Below are positions 1 through 5,148 of a stretch of DNA of 5,440 nucleotides, piece by piece. Both the position numbers and the translations under genes were made by a program. Below the pieces are notes generated by a model. That model saw nothing but the letters and a program-made list of their open reading frames with translations, did not search any database and was not told where the DNA came from. This stretch comes from Pseudomonadota bacterium (GTDB taxonomy: Bacteria; Pseudomonadota; Alphaproteobacteria; Rhizobiales; Methylopilaceae). Position 1 is the stretch's first letter. Each line of letters starts with the position of its first letter. The stretch lies in assembly GCA_023389135.1 (NCBI GenBank), contig JAEWEX010000200.1:1-5440 (forward strand). The letters are read 5' to 3'.

Positions 1-1221
1 GCCCTCGGCCAGCCGCGCGGCGCGGCGCGGCAGCCGGTCCAGCGTGCGCGCCACCGGCACCGCCAGCAGCGCCAGGATCACGGCCGCGCCGGCCGCCAGA
101 AGGAAGGAATTGCGGAACGCCCGCGAGGTCGAGGCCTGCCGGAACAGCACCTCGGCGAAGTTGTCGAGCGTCACGGTCGCCGGCGTCAGCGGGACGCCGT
201 AGGTCGGCACCAGCGCCGCCGCCGTCACCGCCAGGAACGGCACGACCATGGTGACCGCCACCACGAGGCCGAGCGCGGCCGCGACCGCGCCGCGCCAGCG
301 GCCGAGGGAGAAGCTCGCCGCCGGGCCGCCCTGCAGCGCCGTGCGCCCGCCCAGCGCCAGCGACTGGGCGACGACGCCGGCGCCCGCGATCAGCGCCACG
401 ATCATGGACAGGATGGCGACCTCGCCGATGACGCCCGGACCGGAGCTGGCGAGCCGCTGGTAGATCAGCGTCGGCAGGGTGAGATAGTTGACGGGGATGC
501 CGAGCAGCGCCGGGATGCCGAAATTGCCGACGCCGGCCACGAAGGCGAGCGCCGCGGCCGCCAGCGCGTAGGGACGCAGCAGCGGCAGCACCACGCTCGC
601 CAGCACCCGCAGCGGCGGCGCGCCCGCGGCGCGGGCGGCCTCCACGAGGTCGCGCGGCACGGCGGCGAGGCCCGCCCGGAGCGTGACGAACACCAGCGGC
701 GCGTGCTGGACCGCGAACAGCAGGACGATGCCGCCGCGGCCGATCAGCGGGTTGGGGCTGCCCGGCGGCGGCGCGATGCCGAGGGTGTTCAGCAGCGGGC
801 TCGCCGGCCCGAAGGCCGACAGCCAGGCCAGCGCCGTGACCTGCGGCGCGATCATCAGCGGCAGCAGGATGCCGAGCCCGAGCCAGCGCCGGGCGGGAAC
901 GTCGGTCAGGCCCAGCGCCAGCGCGAACGGCGCGCCGAGCGCCAGCGCCCCGAGCATGCCGAAGAAGGCGACGTCCAGCGTCCGCCAGGTGGCGCGCAGC
1001 GTCGCCGGCCGCGACGCCACCTCGACGATGCGGTCCAGGTCGACGGCGCCCCCCGGCGCGACCGCCGTCAGCGCCAGCCGTCCGAGCGGCAGCAGGCTCA
1101 GCAGCGCGACGGTGCACGCCAGCAGCAGCACGAAGCCCGCCTCGCCGCGCAGGGCGAGGCGGCCCCTTGCCGGACCGACGCGGAGCGCCGCCGGCCGGCC
1201 CGGCAGGGCGGCGTCGGTCAC
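1..1221 (-). CDS. Two-domain ABC transporter permease, iron(III)/phosphonate-type importer family (3' end missing)
   Basis: Membrane permease of an ABC importer, forming the inner-membrane channel for the substrate delivered by the adjacent binding protein. I translated the minus strand: 407 codons are open from GTG at 1221 to the window edge with no stop. Hydrophobic segments lie near residues 29-50, 82-106, 113-136, 163-184, 217-242, 264-290, 310-335 and 370-392. A cytoplasmic EAA loop, the coupling contact with the ATPase, is clear at about 194-216 (EAARAAGAPPLRVLASVVLP). The second half restarts the same fold, as in FbpB/SfuB-like fused permeases of roughly 550 residues, so about 150 residues and the second EAA loop should lie left of the window. 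The start GTG overlaps the stop of the upstream binding-protein gene (GTGA), implying translational coupling; no strong Shine-Dalgarno is seen. The family is secure; the substrate is not. Confidence 0.9.
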   Translation of the reverse strand, partial: MTDAALPGRPAALRVGPARGRLALRGEAGFVLLLACTVALLSLLPLGRLALTAVAPGGAVDLDRIVEVASRPATLRATWRTLDVAFFGMLGALALGAPFALALGLTDVPARRWLGLGILLPLMIAPQVTALAWLSAFGPASPLLNTLGIAPPPGSPNPLIGRGGIVLLFAVQHAPLVFVTLRAGLAAVPRDLVEAARAAGAPPLRVLASVVLPLLRPYALAAAALAFVAGVGNFGIPALLGIPVNYLTLPTLIYQRLASSGPGVIGEVAILSMIVALIAGAGVVAQSLALGGRTALQGGPAASFSLGRWRGAVAAALGLVVAVTMVVPFLAVTAAALVPTYGVPLTPATVTLDNFAEVLFRQASTSRAFRNSFLLAAGAAVILALLAVPVARTLDRLPRRAARLAEG

Positions 1222-2198
1222 TGACCGCCGAAGATGTCGCCGAAGCGGTCGCGGTTGGCCTGCTCGTCCTTCAGCGCCGCGGCGGTGTCGTAGGACAGCA
1301 CCTTGATGGCGGAGCGGTCGGGATATCCCTCGGGCGGCGCGACGTCGTTGCGGGCCGGGATGTAGCCCTGCTTCGCGGCGAGCTCCTGGCCCTCCCTGGA
1401 CAGCACGAAGTCGATGAAGGCCTTCGCCGCCTCGGGGTTCTTCGCGGTGGAGAGGATGGCCACAGGCTCGGTCACCGCGGAGACGCCCTCGGCCGGGAAC
1501 ACGAACTCCACCGGCGCGCCCTTGACCTTCTCGCGGATGGGCATGAAGTCGACGATCATGCCGTAGAGCTTCTCGCCCCCGGCCACCGCCTTGAGGACGC
1601 CGCCATTGGCGCCCTGGGCCAGCGCGTCGTTCCCGGCCAGCGCCTTGTAGAAGTCCCAGCCCTCCGGGAGGTTGGAGGTCAGCGTGACGGTGTGGATCAG
1701 CGCCGCCCCCGACGACAGCGGGCTCGGCAGGATGACCTGGCCCCTGGCCTCGGGCTTCGCCAGGTCCGCCCAGGACGCGGGCTTCATGGGCGCGGCGGTG
1801 TTGTAGACGATGCCGGTGGTGATCAGCTTGGTGGCGAAGTAGCTCCGGCCGGCGTCGTGGATGGCGGCGTCGTAGGCGGAGATGTCGGCCTGCGGATAGG
1901 CCATCAGCCGGCCCTCGGCCTTGAGCCCCTCCATGGTGACGCTGTCGGCGATGAGCAGCACGTCCGGCTGAGGGCTGCCCGCCTCGAACTCGGTCCTGAG
2001 CTTCGCCATGACGTTGGGCGTGCCCTCGCGGAACCACTCGACCTCGACGCCGGGATGCCGCGCCCTGAAGGCGTCGACCGTCTGCTGGGCGTCGGCGTTG
2101 GGCTGGCTGGTGTAGAGCACGAGCCGGCCATCCGCCGCGACGGCGCCGGAGGCCGTGAGCGCGAGCATGGCGGCCGCGCCGAGAAGCATGCACTTCAT
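1218..2198 (-). CDS. Periplasmic ABC transporter substrate-binding protein, FbpA-like fold without classical iron ligands
   Basis: Captures a solute in the periplasm and hands it to the downstream permease. The product is 326 residues, normal for the family. A Sec signal peptide is evident: MKC, a hydrophobic core, then a likely cut after AVA at residue 21 (ahead of ADGRL). Family-typical segments follow: LVLYTSQ near 27-32, PDVLLIADS near 79-86, GIVYNT at 129-134, and NPEAAKAFIDFVLSREGQEL near 254-273. The start at 2198 is chosen because GAGGGGAG lies 7 nt upstream and the signal peptide begins there; the frame is open further upstream, but that stretch is arginine-rich and not secretory. 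By mental alignment with Haemophilus FbpA, the iron ligands His9, Glu57, Tyr195 and Tyr196 correspond to Pro33, Asp85, Phe218 and Met219. Ferric iron is therefore doubtful; an organic anion such as an aminophosphonate is one alternative, as an inference. First gene of the leftward operon. Confidence 0.9.
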   Translation of the reverse strand: MKCMLLGAAAMLALTASGAVAADGRLVLYTSQPNADAQQTVDAFRARHPGVEVEWFREGTPNVMAKLRTEFEAGSPQPDVLLIADSVTMEGLKAEGRLMAYPQADISAYDAAIHDAGRSYFATKLITTGIVYNTAAPMKPASWADLAKPEARGQVILPSPLSSGAALIHTVTLTSNLPEGWDFYKALAGNDALAQGANGGVLKAVAGGEKLYGMIVDFMPIREKVKGAPVEFVFPAEGVSAVTEPVAILSTAKNPEAAKAFIDFVLSREGQELAAKQGYIPARNDVAPPEGYPDRSAIKVLSYDTAAALKDEQANRDRFGDIFGGQ

Positions 2199-2205
2199 GA
2201 GACGT

Positions 2206-2213
2206 CTCCCCTC
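2206..2213 (-). promoter_or_regulatory. Ribosome binding site of the substrate-binding protein
   Basis: GAGGGGAG on the minus strand with 7 nt before the ATG at 2198. It is a strong match to the anti-Shine-Dalgarno sequence and decides this start over the upstream in-frame ATG at 2393. Confidence 0.8.
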
Positions 2214-2225
2214 GGTTTCAACCGG

Positions 2226-2254
2226 GTTATCGGGCGTCGGCGACGCCGCGGCAA
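2226..2254 (-). promoter_or_regulatory. Candidate sigma-70-type promoter for the leftward ABC importer operon, with a dyad in its spacer
   Basis: On the minus strand TTGCCG (2254-2249, four of six matches to TTGACA) is followed after exactly 17 bp by GATAAC (2231-2226, four of six matches to TATAAT). Transcription would begin near 2219, giving a leader of about 20 nt that includes the ribosome binding site. The spacer holds a perfect interrupted inverted repeat, GGCGTC-3 nt-GACGCC (2233-2247), which could be a regulator site. This is a consensus match only, and GC-rich dyads are common by chance. Confidence 0.4.
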
Positions 2255-2308
2255 TGGGGTTTCCCGCAGCGATTACGCCGCGGCGGCGACAGTGATGTGA
2301 CAGGCCGG

Positions 2309-2336
2309 TTGCGCGCCGCCGCGACCGGACTATGCT
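2309..2336 (+). promoter_or_regulatory. Candidate promoter for the GNAT-peptidase/ATP-grasp operon
   Basis: TTGCGC at 2309-2314, a 16-bp spacer and TATGCT at 2331-2336 (three and four of six consensus matches). Transcription would start near 2343, only about 23 nt ahead of the ATG at 2366. An imperfect inverted repeat (CCGGTTGCG at 2305-2313 and CGCGACCGG at 2320-2328, eight of nine paired) covers the -35 box and spacer. The match is modest, so this is a candidate only. Confidence 0.33.
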
Positions 2337-2350
2337 CCGCCGCCGGCCCC

Positions 2351-2356
2351 GGAGGG
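2351..2356 (+). promoter_or_regulatory. Ribosome binding site of the GNAT-peptidase gene, partly inside a GC hairpin
   Basis: GGAGGG with 9 nt before the ATG at 2366; this fixes the start there rather than at the in-frame ATG at 2297. GGCCC (2345-2349) can pair with GGGCC (2354-2358) around a CGGA loop, which would bury the second half of the site. Confidence 0.7.
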
Positions 2357-2365
2357 CCCTGCCGA

Positions 2366-3481
2366 ATGCCCGCCGTATCGATCCGCCCCGCAAATGCCGA
2401 CGACCTGGACGCCCTCGTGGCGCTGGAGGAGCGCGTGTTCGCGACGGACCGGCTGTCGCGCCGGTCGCTGCGGCGCTTCATCGCCAATCCGCGCGACAGC
2501 GTGCTGGTGGCGACGGACGAGGCCGGCGCGGTCGCCGGCTATGCGCTGGTGCTGTTCCGCGAGAGCACGGCGCTGGCGCGGCTCTACTCCATCGCGGTGG
2601 CGTCGGACCGGGTCGGGCAGGGCTTCGGCCGGGCGCTGCTGGCGGCGGCGGAGCGCGCCGCGGTGTCGCATGGCTGCGTGTTCCTGCGGCTCGAGGTGCG
2701 CGCCGACAACGCGGCCGCCGTGGGGCTCTACGAGAAGCGCGGCTACCGCCGCTTCGGGCGCTATGCCGGCTACTACCAGGACAAGATGGACGCGCTGCGC
2801 TACGAGAAGCGGCTCGCGCCCGACCTGCAGCTGCCGCAGAATCCGCCGCCCTATTTCGAGCAAAGTCTGGACTTCACCTGCGGCCCTGCCTGCATTCTCA
2901 TGGCGCTGGCCTGGGCCGACCCCGCGATCAAGCCGTCGCGGGTGCAGGAACTCAGGCTGTGGCGGGAGGCGACCACGATCTACATGACGTCCGGGCTTGG
3001 CGGCTGCGAGCCCTACGGCCTCGCCGTGACGCTCGCCAGGCGCGGCCTCAGGCCCGAGATCCGGGTCAGCCACGAGGGACCGTTCTTCCTGGACAGCGTG
3101 CGCTCGGAAGAGAAGCGCGAGGTCATGCGGCTGGCGCAGGAGGACTTCCGCGAGGCCTCCGAGGCGCTCGACATCCCGCTGACGCTGGAGCCGCTGACCG
3201 GTCCCTCGCTGTGCACCGCGCTGGACGAGGGCGCCATCGCCATCGTGCTGGTCTCCGGCTACCGCATGTTCGCCAAGAAGGTGCCGCACTGGGTGCTCGC
3301 CCACGGCCATCATGGCGGCTACATCTTCGTCAACGATCCGTGGGTCGAGGACGAGGACTTCGAGACCGCCGCCGACGCCGCCAACCTCCCCATCCCCGTG
3401 GCACAGTTCGAGCGCATGGCGCGCTACGGCCGCGACAATCTGAGGGCGGCCGTCCTCATCAGAAAGGACAAGACGCCATGA
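2366..3481 (+). CDS. GNAT N-acetyltransferase fused to a C39/papain-like cysteine peptidase domain (RLAN-system partner)
   Basis: Bifunctional protein of 371 residues, predicted cytoplasmic (no signal peptide or membrane segment). Residues 1-150 are a RimI-like GNAT domain that would move an acetyl group from acetyl-CoA to an amine. The acetyl-CoA loop GQGFGRALL lies at 84-92, followed by LRLEVRADNAAAVGLYEKRGY at 107-127 and a tyrosine-rich C-terminal strand (GYYQDK, 135-140). Residues 155-367 form a C39-like peptidase domain: Gln166 (oxyanion position) and nucleophile Cys172 in FEQSLDFTCGPAC, His308 in PHWVLAHGHHGGYIFVNDPW, and Asp324 in its NDPW. All catalytic positions appear intact, so it should be an active thiol hydrolase or acyl-transfer enzyme. 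It overlaps the next gene by ATGA. The fusion is the usual partner of RLAN-type ATP-grasp ligases; the combined role is predicted to be synthesis and trimming or acetylation of a peptide-like product. The substrate is unknown. Confidence 0.9.
   Translation: MPAVSIRPANADDLDALVALEERVFATDRLSRRSLRRFIANPRDSVLVATDEAGAVAGYALVLFRESTALARLYSIAVASDRVGQGFGRALLAAAERAAVSHGCVFLRLEVRADNAAAVGLYEKRGYRRFGRYAGYYQDKMDALRYEKRLAPDLQLPQNPPPYFEQSLDFTCGPACILMALAWADPAIKPSRVQELRLWREATTIYMTSGLGGCEPYGLAVTLARRGLRPEIRVSHEGPFFLDSVRSEEKREVMRLAQEDFREASEALDIPLTLEPLTGPSLCTALDEGAIAIVLVSGYRMFAKKVPHWVLAHGHHGGYIFVNDPWVEDEDFETAADAANLPIPVAQFERMARYGRDNLRAAVLIRKDKTP
3463..3468 (+). promoter_or_regulatory. Ribosome binding site of the ATP-grasp gene, inside the upstream coding region
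   Basis: AAAGGA with 9 nt before the ATG at 3478. With the ATGA stop-start overlap it supports both independent initiation and coupled reinitiation on the second gene. Confidence 0.6.
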
Positions 3482-4932
3482 CGGGCTGGGTGATCCTGGT
3501 CGATCAGGCACGCGACTTCCCCAATGCGGACACGCCGCACAAGGTGATCACCACGCGCGACTACCTGGCGCGGCCGAAGCTGTTCGAGACGCGGCCCAAG
3601 GTGATCAACCTGTCGCGCTCCTACGCCTATCAGAGCCGGGGCTACTACGCCTCGCTGCTGGCGGAGGCGCGCGGCCACCGCGTCATCCCCTCGGTGGAGA
3701 CCATGCTGGAGCTGGGCACGCGGGGGCTCTACGAGCCGGCGCTGCCGGAGCTGGAGGACGCGCTCAACAAGGCCGCCAAGAAATCCGCGGTCCGGCCGGC
3801 GGAGGCGTTCCGGCTGCTGGTCTGCTTCGGCCTGGTGGAGGACGCCAACTACGAGGGCTTCGCGCGGCTGCTGTTCGACTGGTTCCGCTGCCCCGTGCTG
3901 GAGATCTCAGTGGAGCCCGGGCCCTGGCTCACCATCGAGAAGATCAGGCCGCGCGCCGCGGTCCGGCTCGCGGGGGACGAAGCCGCCTTCTTCCGCCGGG
4001 CGCTGGAGCAGCACACCAAGCGGGAATGGCGCGGGCCCCGCACGCGGCAGGTGGCGAAGTATTCGCTGGCGATCCTCCACGACCCCAAGGAGGCGATACC
4101 GCCCTCCTCCATGGCGACCCTGAAGCACTTCGCCCGGATCGCCGAGAAGCATTCGGTCGACGTGGAGCCGATCACCCGCAAGCAGCTTCACGAGCTCGCC
4201 GAGTACGACGCGCTGTTCATCCGCGAGACCACCTCCATCGACAACCACACCTACCGCTTCGCCCGGCGGGCGGTGCATGAGGGCATGCCGGTGATCGACG
4301 ATCCGGTGTCGATGATCCGCTGCACCAACAAGATCTACCTGATGGAGCTGCTCGGCGCGAACGGGGTGGAGATGCCGCCCTCCCTGATCCTGTCGGAGGG
4401 CGACGACCCCGCCAAGGCCATCGACGCCTTCGGCCTGCCGCTGGTGATCAAGATCCCGGACGGCTCGTTCTCGCGCGGGGTCCACAAGGTGGAGAGCGCC
4501 GAGGCGCTGCAGAAGCTCGCCAAGGAGATGTTCGAGGAGACCGACCTGCTGCTGGTCCAGAAGTTCATGCCGACCGCCTATGACTGGCGGGTCGGCGTGC
4601 TGGGCGGCGAGCCGCTGTTCGCCTGCCAGTACATGATGGCCAAGAACCACTGGCAGATCATCAAGCACGGGCCCGACGGCAAGTATGACGAGGGCCGCTT
4701 CAAGACCTTCCCGCTGGACCAGTGCCCGGCCGGCGTCGTCGACCTCGGCCTGCGCGCCGCGCGCCCCATCGGGCAGGGGCTCTACGGCGTCGACATCAAG
4801 GAGACGCCGGACGGGCTCTACGTCATGGAGGTCAACGACAACCCCAATCTCGAGCACGGAATCGAGGACGCGGTCCTGAAGGACGAGCTTTGGACGCGGC
4901 TGGTGAAGTGGTTCGTCGCGCGGATCGACTGA
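3478..4932 (+). CDS. RimK-like ATP-grasp ligase with N-terminal RLAN domain
   Basis: Predicted ATP-dependent carboxylate-amine ligase (activates a carboxylate as acyl-phosphate and joins it to an amine), 484 residues, cytoplasmic. Residues 1-175 match the RLAN domain: VILVDQARDFP near 5-15 and KVINLSRSYAYQSRGYYASL at 41-60, running on into LAEARGH and VIPS. A pre-ATP-grasp segment begins near 193. The ATP-grasp domain spans about 280-482: TNKIYLMELL (283-292), the lysine strand and glycine-rich loop PLVIKIPDGSFSRGV (321-335), VQKFMPTAYDWRVGVLGG (360-377), and metal ligands Asp439 (YGVDIKE), Glu451 and Asn453 (MEVNDNPNLEHG). These core residues are intact, so activity is expected. The start ATG overlaps the stop of the GNAT-peptidase gene (ATGA). 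RLAN-RimK proteins almost always sit beside this GNAT-peptidase fusion; published genome analysis predicts peptide biosynthesis or modification, but I know of no defined substrate. No carrier or precursor peptide gene is evident here. Confidence 0.93.
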   Translation: MTGWVILVDQARDFPNADTPHKVITTRDYLARPKLFETRPKVINLSRSYAYQSRGYYASLLAEARGHRVIPSVETMLELGTRGLYEPALPELEDALNKAAKKSAVRPAEAFRLLVCFGLVEDANYEGFARLLFDWFRCPVLEISVEPGPWLTIEKIRPRAAVRLAGDEAAFFRRALEQHTKREWRGPRTRQVAKYSLAILHDPKEAIPPSSMATLKHFARIAEKHSVDVEPITRKQLHELAEYDALFIRETTSIDNHTYRFARRAVHEGMPVIDDPVSMIRCTNKIYLMELLGANGVEMPPSLILSEGDDPAKAIDAFGLPLVIKIPDGSFSRGVHKVESAEALQKLAKEMFEETDLLLVQKFMPTAYDWRVGVLGGEPLFACQYMMAKNHWQIIKHGPDGKYDEGRFKTFPLDQCPAGVVDLGLRAARPIGQGLYGVDIKETPDGLYVMEVNDNPNLEHGIEDAVLKDELWTRLVKWFVARID

Positions 4933-4943
4933 GGGGGACGGCG

Positions 4944-4984
4944 TGTCATCCCGGCCGGAGCGCAGCGGAGAGCCGGGATTCAGG
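4944..4984. repeat. REP-like palindromic element, CATCCCGG/CCGGGAT type
   Basis: Begins 11 nt after the ATP-grasp stop. Perfect 8-bp arms ATCCCGGC (4948-4955) and GCCGGGAT (4972-4979) flank a 16-nt GC-rich loop, within the context GTCATCCCGGC...GCCGGGATTCAGG. Elements of this form are dispersed intergenic repeats in many alphaproteobacteria. As RNA it would form a 3' hairpin that might protect the transcript end, but no U-tract follows, so it is not a standard intrinsic terminator. The repeat nature is inferred from resemblance; only one copy is in this window. Confidence 0.65.
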
Positions 4985-5007
4985 AACATGGACCCAGCTC
5001 GCCTCAC

Positions 5008-5061
5008 CCTCCCTGCATGCTTCGAGACGCGGCCTGCGGCGGCTCCTCAGCGTGAGGGAGG
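5008..5061. repeat. Intergenic palindromic repeat, GCTTCGAGACG...CTCCTC family, forward copy
   Basis: Imperfect hairpin: CCTCCCT (5008-5014) pairs with AGGGAGG (5055-5061). After one bulged base, CATGCT (5016-5021) pairs with AGCGTG (5049-5054), including one G-T pair. The loop side carries TCGAGACG and a GC-rich centre. The core 5019-5058 recurs inverted at 5105-5142. Resembles dispersed palindromes of Hyphomicrobiales genomes. Confidence 0.6.
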
Positions 5062-5081
5062 AAAAAAGCTGAATTTCCAGC
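5062..5081 (-). terminator. Weak candidate intrinsic terminator for the leftward dehydrogenase gene
   Basis: Reading leftward, GCTG (5081-5078) and CAGC (5071-5068) form a short 4-bp stem followed directly by TTTTTT (5067-5062), about 70 nt past the dehydrogenase stop. The T-run is conspicuous in such GC-rich DNA, but the stem is short, so this is tentative. Confidence 0.3.
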
Positions 5082-5102
5082 AGGTAAGGCCAGAGCGCCA
5101 CC

Positions 5103-5148
5103 GGCCCTCATGCCGAGGAGGCCCGAAGGGCCGTCTCGAAGCGGGCCC
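5103..5148. repeat. Intergenic palindromic repeat, same family as 5008-5061, inverted copy
   Basis: The minus strand reads GCTTCGAGACG (5142-5132), then a GGCCC/GGGCC hairpin (5120-5124 with 5128-5132, loop GAA), then CTCCTCGGCATGAGGG (5120-5105). Outer pairing GGCCC (5103-5107) with GGGCC (5143-5147) and CGAG (5114-5117) with CTCG (5135-5138) closes a long imperfect hairpin. It abuts the stop codon of the dehydrogenase and may act as its 3' mRNA structure. Its 11-bp and 16-bp blocks match the neighbouring copy at 11/11 and 14/16. Confidence 0.6.

Noticed and set aside
683..1306. Overlapping plus-strand frames opposite the permease
   Set aside because: Ser/Arg/Ala- and Gln/Arg-rich shadows; the minus strand reads as a membrane protein with an EAA loop through the whole stretch.
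1167..2300. A 377-codon plus-strand frame opposite the substrate-binding protein
   Set aside because: The minus strand has a signal peptide, a strong ribosome binding site and binding-protein motifs. The plus-strand product is Gly/Arg/Leu/Val-rich with no motif.
2297..2365. Upstream in-frame ATG at 2297 as the start of the GNAT-peptidase
   Set aside because: It adds 23 residues that do not belong to a GNAT fold, has no good ribosome binding site, and would lie upstream of the proposed -10 box. The ATG at 2366 has GGAGGG at ideal spacing.
2199..2393. Upstream in-frame ATG at 2393 as the start of the binding protein
   Set aside because: It would put 65 arginine-rich residues ahead of an evident signal peptide and overlap the divergent gene.
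2330..3511. A 393-codon minus-strand frame opposite the GNAT-peptidase gene
   Set aside because: Composition is typical of an antisense shadow (His-, Arg- and Gly-rich), with no recognisable domain, and the opposite strand encodes a well-supported protein.
2332..4932. A single 866-codon plus-strand reading frame in phase with the ATP-grasp gene, suggesting a giant fusion protein
   Set aside because: Its first 382 codons read the GNAT-peptidase gene in the wrong frame and give an arginine-, alanine- and glycine-rich sequence with no motifs. The GNAT-peptidase frame has clear family motifs and its own ribosome binding site. The openness comes from high GC content.
3907..5007. A 366-codon minus-strand frame opposite the ATP-grasp gene
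   Set aside because: An antisense shadow: low-complexity His/Asp/Leu/Val/Arg composition. It also begins inside the intergenic repeats and has no family motif.
5008..5061. Rightward intrinsic terminator for the ATP-grasp operon at the second palindrome
   Set aside because: On the plus strand the stem is followed by GAAAAAAG rather than a T-run, so it does not meet the intrinsic terminator pattern in that direction.
4944..5148. CRISPR array or transposon ends
   Set aside because: The repeats are palindromic, of two classes, and not regularly spaced; no transposase gene or target duplication is visible.
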